Shown here: positions 1 through 10,178 of the stretch, piece after piece
Layout: each line of letters begins with the position of its first letter
Numbering within the stretch: position 1 is the stretch's first letter
Assembly: GCA_012031145.1 (NCBI GenBank)
Contig: JAAUUH010000011.1
Location: forward strand, 1-47,661
From: Oscillatoriales cyanobacterium SM2_2_1
GTDB lineage: Bacteria > Cyanobacteriota > Cyanobacteriia > Pseudanabaenales > Pseudanabaenaceae
DNA: 47,661 bases
Reading direction: 5' to 3'
The notes under the pieces: model-generated
Seen by the model: the letters and a program-made list of their open reading frames with translations, nothing else
Database searches by the model: none
What the model was told of the DNA's origin: nothing
Translations under genes and position numbers: made by a program

Positions 1-1
1 G

Positions 2-489
2 ATCTCTTTAATTCCCTTTCGGGGCGATCGCGCTGACCGTCCTGCTCCCCCCTACCCGCTCCATTGAAGCTGCTCGGCGGCGGCTCGATACCCTGCCCTG
101 CCGGTGGCGGTTCCCCCCTAGCCCATGGGCTGATGCAGGCGATGCGGGTTGGACTCAATGCCGTGGAGGGTGGTGATGTGGGTCAGTCGATGATTGTGGC
201 CATCACCGACGGGCGGGGCAACATTCCCCTAGCCAAATCCTTGGGCGAACCCCTCGACCCTGCCAATAAGCCCGATCTGAAACAAGAACTGCTGGATCTG
301 GCCCGAAAACTGCGCGCCCTTAACCTATCCCTACTGGTAATTGACACCGAGAACAAGTTTGTGGGCACGGGCTTTGGCAAGGAACTCGCCCAAGCCGCTG
401 GCGGCACCTACTACCGACTGCCCAAGGCCACCGACGCTGCGATCGCCACTGTTACCCGCAGTGCGATCGCCGATCTGCGGGGAACATAA
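2..489 (+). CDS. chlD: Magnesium chelatase subunit D, C-terminal part (frameshifted, 5' truncated)
   Basis: This is the C-terminal von Willebrand A (integrin-I-like) domain of ChlD, the AAA+ subunit that with ChlI and ChlH inserts Mg2+ into protoporphyrin IX at the first committed step of chlorophyll synthesis. Diagnostic strings are [48 protein letters not shown] and [13 protein letters not shown]. They lie in three reading frames. Frame 2 runs to about base 37, frame 3 covers about 39-95, and frame 1 continues to the TAA at 487-489. Removing one C near 37-38 and one C from the CCC at 96-98 restores a continuous protein. The gene runs off the left edge, so its start is not visible. It ends 44 bases before pgk. 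The family match is firm. Whether the two shifts are real or sequence errors is open, and errors are more likely in an essential gene. Confidence 0.88.
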
Positions 490-533
490 TTCGATATGAT
501 CGGTGCACCACAAACTTTTATGTATAAATTCCT

Positions 534-1736
534 ATGGCTAAGCGAACTTTAGCAAACCTGACGCCCGCCGAAGTACAGGGCAAAAAAGTATTAGTGCGCG
601 TAGACTTTAACGTTCCCCAAGATGACAACGGTGACATCACCGATGACACCCGCATCCGCGCCGCTTTGCCTACCATTGAGCACTTAACCAACCATGGGGC
701 CAAAGTGATTTTGGCTAGCCATCTGGGGCGTCCTAAGGGCGTGACCGATAAGTTCCGCCTCACTCCCGTGGCCCATCGCCTAGCCGACCTTTTGGGCAAA
801 CCGGTTACCAAATGTGATGACTGCATCGGTGAAGCCGTACAGAGTGCGGCTGCTAACCTCCAAGATGGGGATGTGATGCTTTTGGAAAACGTGCGGTTTT
901 ATCCCGAAGAAGAGTTGAACGATCCCGAGTTTGCCAAAAAACTGGCCTCCGTCGCCGAACTCTACGTCAATGACGCCTTTGGCACTGCCCACCGTGCCCA
1001 TGCTTCCACAGAGGGCGTAGCCCAGTTCCTCTGCCCCGCAGTGGCGGGATTTCTCCTAGACCGGGAACTGCAATACCTCAGCGGGGCAATTAATGCGCCG
1101 CAGCGTCCCCTAGCAGCCATCATTGGCGGCTCAAAAGTGACCAGCAAAATTGGTGTGATTGAAACCCTGCTGGAAAAGGTCGACAAGCTCTTCCTGGGCG
1201 GTGGCATGATTTTTACCTTCTTTAAGGCCCGGGGGTTGAGTGTTGGTAAGTCCCTTGTTGAAGAAGATAAGCTCGACCTGGCTCGCGAACTGGAGTCCAA
1301 GGCCAAGGAGCGGGGTGTAGCGCTATACCTGCCTGCCGATGTGGTGGTTGCCGATGCCTTTAGCGCCACCGCCAATGCCCAAACCGTCGCTGCCGATGCC
1401 ATTCCCGATGGCTGGATGGGGTTAGACATTGGCCCCGCCGCCGTCGCCGCCTACCAAGAAGCCCTCAAGGAATGCAAAACCGTGATCTGGAACGGGCCTA
1501 TGGGCGTGTTTGAATTCGATCAGTTTGCCGTTGGTACTGAGGCGATCGCCCGTACCCTAGCCGACCTCACCGCAACAGGAACCATCACGATCATTGGTGG
1601 TGGTGACTCGGTAGCCGCCGTTGAGAAGGTTGGAGTCGCCGATCGTATGAGCCACATTTCCACCGGAGGCGGTGCCAGCTTGGAACTGCTAGAAGGTAAA
1701 GAACTTCCCGGCATCGCTGCTCTGAATAACCTCTAA
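534..1736 (+). CDS. pgk: Phosphoglycerate kinase
   Basis: Phosphoglycerate kinase transfers phosphate between 1,3-bisphosphoglycerate and ADP in glycolysis, and runs in reverse in the Calvin cycle, in the cytoplasm. The 400-residue protein is full length for the bacterial family. The N-terminal substrate domain has [10 protein letters not shown] near residue 20 and the SHLGRPKG loop near residue 62. Next come [10 protein letters not shown] near residue 198, WNGPMGVFE near residue 320, and the C-terminal nucleotide-binding [11 protein letters not shown] near residue 353. The ATG at 534 begins MAKRTLANL, as expected for the family. It stands alone on this strand, 44 bases after chlD, and is followed by a clear hairpin-T-run terminator. 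No defect is visible. Confidence 0.98.
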   Translation: MAKRTLANLTPAEVQGKKVLVRVDFNVPQDDNGDITDDTRIRAALPTIEHLTNHGAKVILASHLGRPKGVTDKFRLTPVAHRLADLLGKPVTKCDDCIGEAVQSAAANLQDGDVMLLENVRFYPEEELNDPEFAKKLASVAELYVNDAFGTAHRAHASTEGVAQFLCPAVAGFLLDRELQYLSGAINAPQRPLAAIIGGSKVTSKIGVIETLLEKVDKLFLGGGMIFTFFKARGLSVGKSLVEEDKLDLARELESKAKERGVALYLPADVVVADAFSATANAQTVAADAIPDGWMGLDIGPAAVAAYQEALKECKTVIWNGPMGVFEFDQFAVGTEAIARTLADLTATGTITIIGGGDSVAAVEKVGVADRMSHISTGGGASLELLEGKELPGIAALNNL

Positions 1737-1771
1737 TTTTTGACTTTAATCTCTTTAATCTTTCGAGCTAT

Positions 1772-1800
1772 ACCTTCTCCCCAGCCGGAGGAGGTTTTTT
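1772..1800 (+). terminator. Rho-independent terminator after pgk
   Basis: The arm ACCTTCTCC (1772-1780) pairs with GGAGGAGGT (1787-1795), with one U-G pair, around the 6-base loop CCAGCC. The arm is followed directly by a run of T. It lies 36 bases downstream of the pgk stop. Confidence 0.8.
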
Positions 1801-1842
1801 ATGTTCCGCCAATGGAGCACTGGCAAGTTCTGAGGTTGGCAG

Positions 1843-1876
1843 GCCCGCTCCGCACCATAACCTGGAGCCTGCGGGC
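1843..1876. other. Hairpin-forming inverted repeat between pgk and treY
   Basis: GCCCGC (1844-1848 region) can pair with GCGGGC at 1871-1876. The stem is extended by TCC/GGA with a small bulge. An A-rich stretch follows on the plus strand, which reads as T-rich on the minus strand just before the hairpin. It may be an RNA structure or a leftover of the decayed gene at 1919, and no function can be assigned. The rest of 1800-1918 shows nothing I recognise. Confidence 0.3.
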
Positions 1877-1918
1877 ATTAAAAATCACTAAAAAACACTA
1901 AAAATTATGGCGTAGTGT

Positions 1919-2116
1919 TTGAAAGCCTCGCTTTCCCTAGCCATCGGTGCCCTTGCCTTTACGGTCAGCACCCCCATCATGGCGCTGAGTTTTGATTGGG
2001 CGTTCACAACCGATGCGTCTTCCCCTGGGCTGCCTGCGGGGGCGGGGCAGGGTTGTTGCTGGCAGAGGAGGGGGGCATTAATCCTCTGGGGTATGTCCTG
2101 TGTTTTCTTGACCTGA
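1919..2116 (+). pseudogene. Signal-peptide ORF, possible remnant of a PEP-CTERM-type exported protein
   Basis: A 65-codon frame opens with TTG and encodes a convincing Sec signal peptide: a basic start (MKAS), then a hydrophobic run through AIGALAFTVSTPIMA. It is followed by LSFDWAFTTDA, the kind of mature N-terminus seen on cyanobacterial PEP-CTERM exosortase substrates. After about residue 40 the translation turns into low-complexity Gly/Cys/Trp-rich sequence that does not look like protein. No PEP-CTERM tail is present before the stop. I see no good ribosome-binding site, and the start is TTG. The best reading is the 5' fragment of a lost exported protein, which would fit the cyanoexosortase at 13.8 kb. 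It could also be a chance ORF. Confidence 0.35.
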
Positions 2117-2144
2117 ACCAGTTAGGTTTTAGCCTGAACCAGTT
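2112..2144. repeat. Direct repeat of 12 bp at the treY stop codon
   Basis: CCTGAACCAGTT occurs at 2112-2123 and again at 2133-2144, a period of 21 bases. One copy encodes the last treY codons and the other overlaps and follows its stop. It may be a small local duplication that shifted the end of the reading frame. Confidence 0.6.
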
Positions 2145-4932
2145 TTGTCATCAGCAGCGCCACTGGGGCATGGGCTAGGACATCCCGCAGCCACAGAACG
2201 CCCTCGGCGGCGATCGCATGGCCGGCAATCCCATCCCGAAAGACTAGGGGGTCTTGGGTTGGAAGGCTAATGCGTGTTTCGTGCCAAGTACGGTCACCGA
2301 GGGGCAGTTCGCCGTCTTTGATCAGCGCCGTGAGCCAGCGGGGAGCAACGGCAATCACCATCGTGTCGTCATAGATGCGAGCAAAGGCAATGACGTGCTG
2401 TTGCAGGCTGCCAATCACTTGGAGCGGGAGATATTCCCCCTTTTGGAACACCTCAGTCAATTCCTGACGCACTTGGAGGGCGCGATAGGTGACAAAGAGC
2501 TTAATTTTGCCATCGCTGGGCTGGGCCAGATAGCGGGCAAGGGCTCCGAGGTGGTCTTGGGCAAGGTCGGCTTTGAGTTCTTGGAGCAGAGTTTGGCGGT
2601 GTTCGTAGTCAACGGGGCGGCGGTTATCTGGATCTACAAGGGACAGATCCCAGAGCTCACTGCCCTGATAAAAATCGGGGACACCAACAGCGGCAACCTT
2701 GAGCACAACCTGGGCTAGGGAATTAAACACGCCGTAATGGGCGATCTGGCGTTGGAAGGGTAAAAAATCTGCCCAGAAGGCACTGTCTTCACCCTCAGCA
2801 AAGAGGGCGGTCACAAAGTTGAGGCAGGCCTGCTCATATTCTGAATCGGGATGCAGCCAACCGGTATGCACCTTCGACTCGCGAATGGCCTTGACTAGGT
2901 AGTCCTTGAGGCGATCGCCAAATGAGGGGAGGGCGGTTGGATCAAAACAGAAGGCCCCCACAAGGGTTTGGTAGAGCAAGTATTCATCATTGGTGTCCGG
3001 GGCCGGTTGCCTGCCAATGGCTGATTTGTGCCGCTGGTTCCAAGCTTGCCATTGTTCCACGTGCTGTCGCCAAACATCGGGAAGCTCGGACAGAACATTA
3101 AGCCGGGCCCGCAGATCTTCGCCGCGCTTGGTATCGTGGGTGGCCGTGGTCACCAGCCCGTGGGGAAGGTGGGAATTTTGTCGCTGATTGAACTGGTGGA
3201 ACTCTTCTAGGGAACTACCCCAGGCTCCCGGATCGCTGCCGACTTCGTTGAGGGAAACCATGCGGTTGTAGACATACATGGCTGTGTCTTCGACGCCCTT
3301 GGCCGTTAGGGGGCCGGTAAACTGTTGCAACCGTCGGGTAAAGTGCAACCACTGATCTTTTTCTCCATCGGATAGGTCGCGGTCAAAGTCGAGGAACAGA
3401 AACCTGCTAATAAAGTCCAGTTCGTTGGCAAATACGGGCATCTTTTGGAGTGCTTGCTGGATAGCTTGCTCGCTGTAGTGGCGATCGCGGGCAGAGAGTC
3501 CTTCGTCGTTGATGTAGGTGCGATAGACCGGAAACGCGGCCATGATTTCAATCAGGCTACCCTTGAGCCCATAGATCGTAAAGTCGCTGGCGTAGCGATA
3601 CCGGGTAGAAATTTCTTTGAGAACATTCCCCAAATTGTCGATGTCGCCGGCCAGATGCTTGGCAATGATCAGGCGCTTTTTTTCATCGACGATGTCGGTA
3701 AACGGAACCCGAACACCGGTTAGGTCGCCATAGAGTTCGGTAAACTGAGGCTCATGGTGCTGATGAATAAAAATGCCATTGAGCCGGGCTAAGAAATCGT
3801 AGCCCGTGGTGCCCTGACAGGGCCAAGTGCTTGGAAGCTCTTCGTGCCCTTCTAGGATTTTTTCGATCACCATATAGGTGTCTCCAAGGTGCGATCGCAA
3901 CCGTTCTAGGTACTGTTTAGGATCATAAAGTCCGTCAATGTGATCGATGCGCAGACCCGTGATATCTCCCGCTGCAACTAACCGGAAAATTAACTCATGG
4001 GTGCGTTTAAATACCTCATCATCTTCGACGCGCACGGAGATTAAATCATTGACCGTAAAGAACCGGCGATAGTTTAGTTCCTCATTACCCACTTTCCAGT
4101 AGGAGAGGCGAAAAAACTGCTCGGATAAAAGGCGATCTAACAGTTCAAAGCTTTCAGAGTGACTGGGTTCACCATTGAAAATATGCAGATTTTCGGTGAT
4201 GTACTGTTGGATGCAGGCATTACTCTGCCACAGTTCCCAGAGCATGCTTTTAATGAAGGTGATCTGGTCATAACGTTCGCTACCCTCTTCGCCCGCGGGC
4301 AGATACTTAATTGAGTACAGGACTCCGAGGAACTTGACGAAATCCGGCTCGGCCCGTCCCATCTGCTGGCGTAAGCGGTTGAAATCATAGGTGAGGATCC
4401 GGCTGTAGGACTCAATTTTGAGGGGCAACCGCAGGTGGTAATAGTTAATGCTAAATCCATAGCTGTCGTAGTCTAGATGCAGTTCGCCCTTTTCGAGACA
4501 GTCGCCATAAAAATCTCCTAAAAATGGGGCTAAAACCCGCCCTCCCATGGCGTGGTAGGGATGGTTCCAGTCGATATCAAAGTAGCTGATGTATTGGGAG
4601 TCGGGGCCATTTTCCAGAAGGTCGACTAAGATCTGGTTTTGGCTATCAAAGGCCATGTGATTGGGGACGATGTCTTGAAGCCATCCCATATCATGGTGGG
4701 CGATCGCCTCGATTAGTTCCCTAAACCCGGCTTCACCGCCTAATTCGGGATTGATCTGATTGGGATCAACAATGTCGTAGCCGTGGACGCTGCCGGCCCT
4801 GGCCTTAAAAATTGGCGACCCATAGACATCGGTAATCCCCAGTTCCTGGAGGTAGGGGATGATTTTTTGGGCGGCGGCAAAGGGGAACCCATTATTCAAC
4901 TGTAGACGATAGGTCGCGGTGGGGATGCGCAT
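2122..4932 (-). CDS. treY: Malto-oligosyltrehalose synthase (GH13)
   Basis: TreY converts the reducing-end alpha-1,4 glucose of a maltodextrin to an alpha-1,1 linkage, giving maltooligosyl trehalose, the substrate of TreZ. The 936-residue protein is intact and of usual length. The N-terminus RIPTATYRLQLN is typical of the family, followed by VYGSPIFKARAGSVHGYDI. GH13 catalytic-region motifs are visible: DIVPNHMAF, GLRIDHIDGL (nucleophile Asp), MVIEKILEG (acid Glu) and TTATHDTKRGED. The ATG at 4932 lies inside the end of treZ: the reading frames overlap by 41 bases once the treZ frameshift is corrected. It is the last gene of a minus-strand trehalose operon. The product is cytoplasmic. Confidence 0.96.
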   Translation of the reverse strand: MRIPTATYRLQLNNGFPFAAAQKIIPYLQELGITDVYGSPIFKARAGSVHGYDIVDPNQINPELGGEAGFRELIEAIAHHDMGWLQDIVPNHMAFDSQNQILVDLLENGPDSQYISYFDIDWNHPYHAMGGRVLAPFLGDFYGDCLEKGELHLDYDSYGFSINYYHLRLPLKIESYSRILTYDFNRLRQQMGRAEPDFVKFLGVLYSIKYLPAGEEGSERYDQITFIKSMLWELWQSNACIQQYITENLHIFNGEPSHSESFELLDRLLSEQFFRLSYWKVGNEELNYRRFFTVNDLISVRVEDDEVFKRTHELIFRLVAAGDITGLRIDHIDGLYDPKQYLERLRSHLGDTYMVIEKILEGHEELPSTWPCQGTTGYDFLARLNGIFIHQHHEPQFTELYGDLTGVRVPFTDIVDEKKRLIIAKHLAGDIDNLGNVLKEISTRYRYASDFTIYGLKGSLIEIMAAFPVYRTYINDEGLSARDRHYSEQAIQQALQKMPVFANELDFISRFLFLDFDRDLSDGEKDQWLHFTRRLQQFTGPLTAKGVEDTAMYVYNRMVSLNEVGSDPGAWGSSLEEFHQFNQRQNSHLPHGLVTTATHDTKRGEDLRARLNVLSELPDVWRQHVEQWQAWNQRHKSAIGRQPAPDTNDEYLLYQTLVGAFCFDPTALPSFGDRLKDYLVKAIRESKVHTGWLHPDSEYEQACLNFVTALFAEGEDSAFWADFLPFQRQIAHYGVFNSLAQVVLKVAAVGVPDFYQGSELWDLSLVDPDNRRPVDYEHRQTLLQELKADLAQDHLGALARYLAQPSDGKIKLFVTYRALQVRQELTEVFQKGEYLPLQVIGSLQQHVIAFARIYDDTMVIAVAPRWLTALIKDGELPLGDRTWHETRISLPTQDPLVFRDGIAGHAIAAEGVLWLRDVLAHAPVALLMTKLVQAKT

Positions 4933-6854
4933 GGGTTTGGGGGGACTGGGGTGTAAATAGGAGGACGCCCCAAGGGCTGACTACGTGGGGATTGGCCATG
5001 GGGCGATCGCCGCCAAATTCGGTGGTAGCCGAATCGAGCAGGCACGTATAGGTTGGGTTCGCAAAGGAGACAGCCTGGGGGCGATCGCTAAAGTTCAGCA
5101 GCACCGCAACTTCGCCCCAGTGCTCGATGGAGCAGGGTATGGGCTTTGACTTGACTTCTTGGGATGGGATGACGATGGTGAGCAAATCGTTGGTGGTATA
5201 GACCATCGGTCTGCCGTGGTGATGCCGCAGGACGTTGACGGTTTTGCGAAGCTGGAGGAGCCGCTGGTAAAACCGCCAGAGGTTCCGGTGGGGGGGGACG
5301 ATCCTGAAGCTCCCAGTTCAGTTTAGAACGCTGATAGGTGTCGGGGTCTTGGGGGTCGGGTGGTTCGCCTTCCCAGTGGAAGTCGGCAAATTCCCGCTGC
5401 CGGCCGGCGCGGACATTGGCAATGAGCTGGGGGTCACTGTGGCTGGTGAAGTAAAGGAAGGGGGCGGTCTCCCCATATTCTTCCCCCATAAACAGCAGGG
5501 GCGTTCCCGGTGATAGGAGCAGGGTGGCGGCGGCCAATTTGGACTTCTCGAAGGAGACAAGATGGCACAGCCGCTCCCCAAGCATGCGGTTGCCGACTTG
5601 GTCGTGGTTTTGGGTGGCAATCACAAATTTAAAGGCGGGTATATCCTCGGCGGGAATGCCATGTCGCCGTCGGCGGTAGCTAGAGTATTGCCCGGTAAAC
5701 CAAAACCCCCGGGCGATTGCGCCGATTAGGGGTTCCAGGGACAGCTTGTGCCGGTCGACAAAATCTGGAGCGGCAAAATCGCTGTAGTAGCCATGGGTTT
5801 CCCCCGTCAGGGCCACATGGAGGGCATGGTGAAAGTCATCACTCCACTGGGCCCATAGCCCATAGCCGCCCTGGGATAGGGGAAGAACATAGCGGCGGTC
5901 GTTGCGATCGCTTTCGGCAATCAAGTAGATCGGTCGATTGGCGTAAGTCTGGCCCAGGGCCGTGATCGCCCCCCTGAGTGCTTGGAGGATGTGGCAGGGG
6001 CTGGCGTCGTAGATGGCGTGGACTGCGTCGAGCCGTAGTCCATCGGCGTGCAGTTCCGCCAGCCAAAACCAAGCATTGGCCAGCACATAGTCGCGCACCC
6101 CGTCGCTGAAGGGGCCGTCGTAGTTTAGGGCATCGCCCCAGGGGGTTTGGTAGCGATCAGTAAAATAGTTGCCCAGACCCCAGAGGTAGTTGCCTTCGGG
6201 GCCAAGGTGGTTATAAACAACATCGATCACCACCGCCATGCCCTGCTGATGACAGGCATCGATCAGCTCCATCAGCCCTCGAATTCCGCCATAGGCTGGG
6301 TGCACGGCGAAGGGAAACACCCCGTCATAGCCCCAGTTGCGATCGCCAGGAAAGTGGGCAAGGGGCATCAGCTCTAGGGCTGTGACCCCCAGTTCCCTGA
6401 GGCGGGGTAGGCGCGGCAGGATGGCGGCAAAGGTTCCCTCGGGCGTAAAGGTGCCCACGTGCAGTTCATAGAGAACCAACGGGTCGTTTATTCCCTGCCA
6501 GTCCTGGCATTGCCAGTCATAGGACTCAAGATCATCAACCACGGCGGAGGGGCCATGAACACCGTCGGGCTGCCAGAGGGAGGCGGGGTCAGGAACGTCC
6601 TCTGGGCCGTTGCCACGATCCAGGACATAGGTATACCGGGTGCCCGGGGGCGCATCTGGGATCGTGACCATCCAGCGATCGCCGGCAGAGCGGGTCATAG
6701 GGACGCAGCGCCCATCGGCCCGATGGAGGCGAATCGATACGGAGTTGCTTTGGGGATGCCAAAACGTAAAGTTGGTATGTCCATCGCGGTGATGGCGAGC
6801 TCCCAGGAGTTCGGGGATCTTTTTGATCTCGTCATGGAAATAGGGCGGGTACAT
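4892..6854 (-). CDS. treZ: Malto-oligosyltrehalose trehalohydrolase (GH13), one frameshift
   Basis: TreZ hydrolyses the alpha-1,4 bond next to the trehalose unit made by TreY, releasing trehalose. An N-terminal carbohydrate-binding module (FTFWHPQSNSVSIRLHRADG) precedes the GH13 barrel, with VVYNHLGPEGNY, GLRLDAVHAI, YLIAESDRND and ATQNHDQVGNR. After KLNWELQDRP the open frame turns into Pro/Arg/His-rich nonsense. The correct continuation (HRNLWRFYQRLLQLRK, then VYTTNDLLTIVIPSQ to the stop at 4892) is in another frame. The switch lies in a run of eight G at 5290-5297, and seven would restore a protein of about 650 residues. The start at 6854 is two bases after the maltokinase stop, so the genes are co-transcribed. 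The shift is either a homopolymer sequence error or a recent mutation. Confidence 0.93.
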
Positions 6855-6856
6855 TC

Positions 6857-8037
6857 TTAGCTCCTCTGGGAAAGAACACGAATGCGATCAAGGGCGGCAC
6901 CCAGTTTGGCCGGTACTTCTGCCCTAGGTTGACGCCAGGCCGCGTTGAAGGCCAGAACGGCCCGCTCGATGCTAAAAGCGGTGAGCAAAATTCGGGTTTC
7001 CTCGGTCGTAGGCGGCAGGAGCGATGGCTGGGCACGGGCGCGGTAGGCGTGCCAAAAGGCCACACTGCTCCAGTGGCTAAAGTAGCTGGCATAGTGACTG
7101 AGTCCTCCCAGTTCCGGCTGGTAGATAGCTCCGCAGGTGCGTTCCTGATTCACGGCCGCCCGGGTAACAGCGTCAAAGGAGTGCACCATACCGGCTACAT
7201 CCCGCAGGGGCGATCGCTTCAGGCGGCGTTCACTGGGCGGGCGGGACGGATCTCCTTCAAAGTCCACAAAAATAAAATCTTTGCCGGTGTATAGCACCCG
7301 CTCAAGACCTAGGTCGCCATGGCAACGAATCCGCATGGACTCAATCTTGGTTTGCAAGATGGTGCCCAGCATGGCCAGGATAGAGTCTTGGCTGTGGATA
7401 ACCTGATGGGCTAGGGGCTGAAGATCGGTGGGCAGATGTTTGTGGGCCGCCTGGAGGCGGAGCAGCGACTGTCCGACGAGGTTGCGCAGATACTGGTAAA
7501 GTGATCGCTGATAGAGACTGGTAAAGGGCTCAGGGGCAAAGGCGGGATCGTCTTGATTGGCGGCAAGGGTTTCATGCATCGCCGCTGCCTGTTTGCCCAG
7601 TTGTTCGGCAGCATTCAAAAAAGTGCCTAGCATGTCGGCGGCATGGTGCGGAATAACTGTCTCCCCTAGGGCGATCGCCCCCAAAAGTTGCGCGGCTCGT
7701 CGGGCAATTCCGGCTGTTGTGCCATAACCCGTTCGAAATATTGGCGCAGGTAGTCTAGGGCAAAGTGCCAGGCCCCCTGAACGTCAGGAATATGCTCAGT
7801 CAGCAGACCCAGCACGATGGGAGCAGCCCCCTTAGATTGGTACTGCCAGTACCCGAGTACTTTAAGAAAGCGCCAACCCTGGATGAGTCCCCGGGCCGCT
7901 CGCTCGGTGAGGTACTGACCCAATTCCAGATCGGGATGGATGCCTTCACTGACGCAGGGGTACCACTTGAACTGATAGCGATCGCCACCAATAATCCGGC
8001 AATGGGGATAGTCGCAGCGAAACCCGTGGGGGCGCTC
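6857..8037 (-). CDS. Maltokinase domain (probably the C-terminal half of TreS), frameshifted
   Basis: Maltokinase phosphorylates maltose to maltose-1-phosphate with ATP. Two frames together encode it. The first starts near 8037 (GGDRYQFKWYP, HPDLELGQYLTERAARG, ALDYLRQYFERVMAQ) and stops at 7666. The second runs from about 7684 to the stop at 6857. It carries the phosphotransferase core RIRCHGDLGLERVL, FVDFEGDPSRPPSERRLKRSPLRDVAGM and C-terminal helices. The break lies at a TTTT/GGGGG junction near 7683-7691, where one more T would join them. In many bacteria this domain is fused to TreS. Here the TreS frame ends at 8040 with no gene gap, so a second frameshift between about 8040 and 8100 is likely. 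Domain identity is good. Whether it is one polypeptide with TreS is inferred. Confidence 0.85.
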
Positions 8038-8039
8038 GG

Positions 8040-10178
8040 TTAGGCTAACGTCCCCATCGAGGGGTGGGCCGTAATCTCGCCCCCCTGTCCCCCATGGCGG
8101 GCTCGGGACGCAATGCCCTCAAAGGGGATGGACCAAAACCGTTCTTCTGCCAAAGCCTCGCAGAGCAAGACGGGCTCTCCGTGATCTGGATCGATCTGGG
8201 CGATCGCGGCTTCGCTGTTCCCCTCCCCTACGGACGTACAGGTGAGCATTAGAGCCACCGTTGCCGGTTCGCCCTCCCGGTATTCCACCTGAACCAAGAG
8301 CACCACCACGGGCTGCCCCGCCGCCGGGATCACAATGGTTTCCCGGATTTCCAAGTGCTGGATCCGCTGCTCGGCCAGGCTGTTCCAGGGCTGCGATCGC
8401 CAATATTCGGGCAAGATCTGCTCCAGTTCCTGGCGACGGGCGGCTTGGTTGAGTTCGGTCGCCAGGGGGGTTGGCCAGCGCAATCGCGGGAGATTCCGAG
8501 GAGAGCCGGTTTCTCCGTAGGTGCGGGCCGGCTCAAGGGTAAACCAGTAAAAGTTATGGGCACCCAAACTGAGGAAATACTGCTCCTCCTTAATCTCCGG
8601 AAAGGGTGATCGACCAAACATTTCCACGGGCGTCATGTGCTGGAAGCCACTCAGATCAACCTGCACCGACTGGGTAAAGCGGGACAAATTAACCACGATC
8701 AGCAGGTGATTGCCTTGGTACGAGCGCACGAAGGCCAGTACCTTACGGTTATCCGTATGCAGAAACATGATTGTGCCCCGGCTGAAGGCGCGGTGGCGCT
8801 GCCGCACTGCCAGAATTCGCTTAGTCCACCACCACAGAGAGCTAGGATTTTGGCGTTGGGATTCGGCATTGACCGACTCATAGTGGTACTCCGGATCCAC
8901 GATCACTGGGGCATAGAGCTTTTGGGGGTTGGCCTTAGAAAAACCAGCGTTGCGATCGCCACTCCACTGCATCGGCGTTCGCACCCCATTGCGGTCACCG
9001 AGGTAAATATTATCCCCCATGCCGATTTCGTCACCGTAGTAGAGCACGGGTGTCCCCGGCAGCGACAGCAATAGGCTGGTGAGCAATTCCACCTTGCGGC
9101 GGCTATTGCCCAGCAGGGGAGTCAAACGTCGCCGAATCCCCAAATTCAGCCGTGCTTGGGGATCCCGGGCATAGACCCGGTACATATAATCGCGATCCTC
9201 ATCGCTAACCATCTCTAGGGTCAACTCGTCGTGATTGCGCAGGAAAATTGCCCACTGGCAGGAGTCTGGAATGCTTGGGGTCTGCTGCAAAATATCCACG
9301 ATCGGAAAGTTATCTTCCATATGCAACGCCATGAACAGACGCGGCATTAGCGGGAAGTGGAAGTTCATGTGGCATTCATTTCCGGTGCCAAAGTATTGCA
9401 CCGCATCCTCGGGCCACTGATTGGCCTCGGCCAGTAACATTCGATGGGGAAATTGAGTATCAGTATGCCGACGCAGGGCTTGTAAAAAAGCATGGGTCTC
9501 CGGCAGATTTTCGCAGTTGGTACAGTCGCGCTCGTACAGGTAGGGCACCGCATCCAACCGCAGCCCATCTACTCCCATGCCGAGCCAAAAGTCTAAAACG
9601 TCCAGCACCGCCTGCTGTACCGCTGGGCTATCAAAATTCAAATCCGGCTGGTGGGCATAGAATCTGTGCCAATAATAGGCTCCCGCCACGGCATCCCAAG
9701 TCCAATTCGAAGCTTCAAAATCCTGAAAAATAATGCGCGTTTCCCGGTAGCGATCGGGCGTTTCGCTCCACACATAAAAGTCCCGCTCCACACTTCCTTG
9801 GGGTGCGCGGCGGGCTCGCTGAAACCAGGGGTGGCGATCGCTTGTGTGATTGATCACCAGTTCAATGATGACGTAAATTTCTCGGCGGTGGGCTTCGGCA
9901 ACAAACTCTTGAAAGTCTTCTAGGGAGCCATAGATAGGATTGACGCAGTAGTAATCTGCTACGTCATAGCCATCATCCCGCAGAGGGGAAGGAAAAAAGG
10001 GCAGCACCCAGATGGCGGTAATACCCAGGTCTTGAAGGTAATCGAGCCGGTCGGTCAAGCCACGAAAGTCGCCAATTCCGTCGCCATTACTGTCAACGTA
10101 GGCACGAATCGGAACCTCATAGATGACAGCATCCTTATACCAAAGCGGATCTTTGCCAAAAGCCATATCACCATGCAT
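8040..10178 (-). CDS. treS: Maltose alpha-D-glucosyltransferase (trehalose synthase)
   Basis: TreS interconverts maltose and trehalose by intramolecular transglucosylation. The protein begins [17 protein letters not shown], the standard TreS start. M5, preceded by GGTGAT, may be the true start rather than the first Met. GH13 motifs are [31 protein letters not shown] (nucleophile), [12 protein letters not shown] (acid/base) and [13 protein letters not shown], with [14 protein letters not shown] near residue 400. After the barrel and beta domain (to about residue 550), residues 590-712 resemble the N-terminal cap of a maltokinase ([28 protein letters not shown]). The frame then stops abruptly while maltokinase sequence continues in another frame. 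So the gene was probably a TreS-maltokinase fusion of about 1100 residues. It heads the operon and is divergent from ctaC. Confidence 0.94.
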   Translation of the reverse strand: MHGDMAFGKDPLWYKDAVIYEVPIRAYVDSNGDGIGDFRGLTDRLDYLQDLGITAIWVLPFFPSPLRDDGYDVADYYCVNPIYGSLEDFQEFVAEAHRREIYVIIELVINHTSDRHPWFQRARRAPQGSVERDFYVWSETPDRYRETRIIFQDFEASNWTWDAVAGAYYWHRFYAHQPDLNFDSPAVQQAVLDVLDFWLGMGVDGLRLDAVPYLYERDCTNCENLPETHAFLQALRRHTDTQFPHRMLLAEANQWPEDAVQYFGTGNECHMNFHFPLMPRLFMALHMEDNFPIVDILQQTPSIPDSCQWAIFLRNHDELTLEMVSDEDRDYMYRVYARDPQARLNLGIRRRLTPLLGNSRRKVELLTSLLLSLPGTPVLYYGDEIGMGDNIYLGDRNGVRTPMQWSGDRNAGFSKANPQKLYAPVIVDPEYHYESVNAESQRQNPSSLWWWTKRILAVRQRHRAFSRGTIMFLHTDNRKVLAFVRSYQGNHLLIVVNLSRFTQSVQVDLSGFQHMTPVEMFGRSPFPEIKEEQYFLSLGAHNFYWFTLEPARTYGETGSPRNLPRLRWPTPLATELNQAARRQELEQILPEYWRSQPWNSLAEQRIQHLEIRETIVIPAAGQPVVVLLVQVEYREGEPATVALMLTCTSVGEGNSEAAIAQIDPDHGEPVLLCEALAEERFWSIPFEGIASRARHGGQGGEITAHPSMGTLA

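Noticed and set aside
2254-2718. Long plus-strand ORF antisense to treY
   Set aside because: It is the shadow of a clear TreY frame and has no family character or ribosome site.
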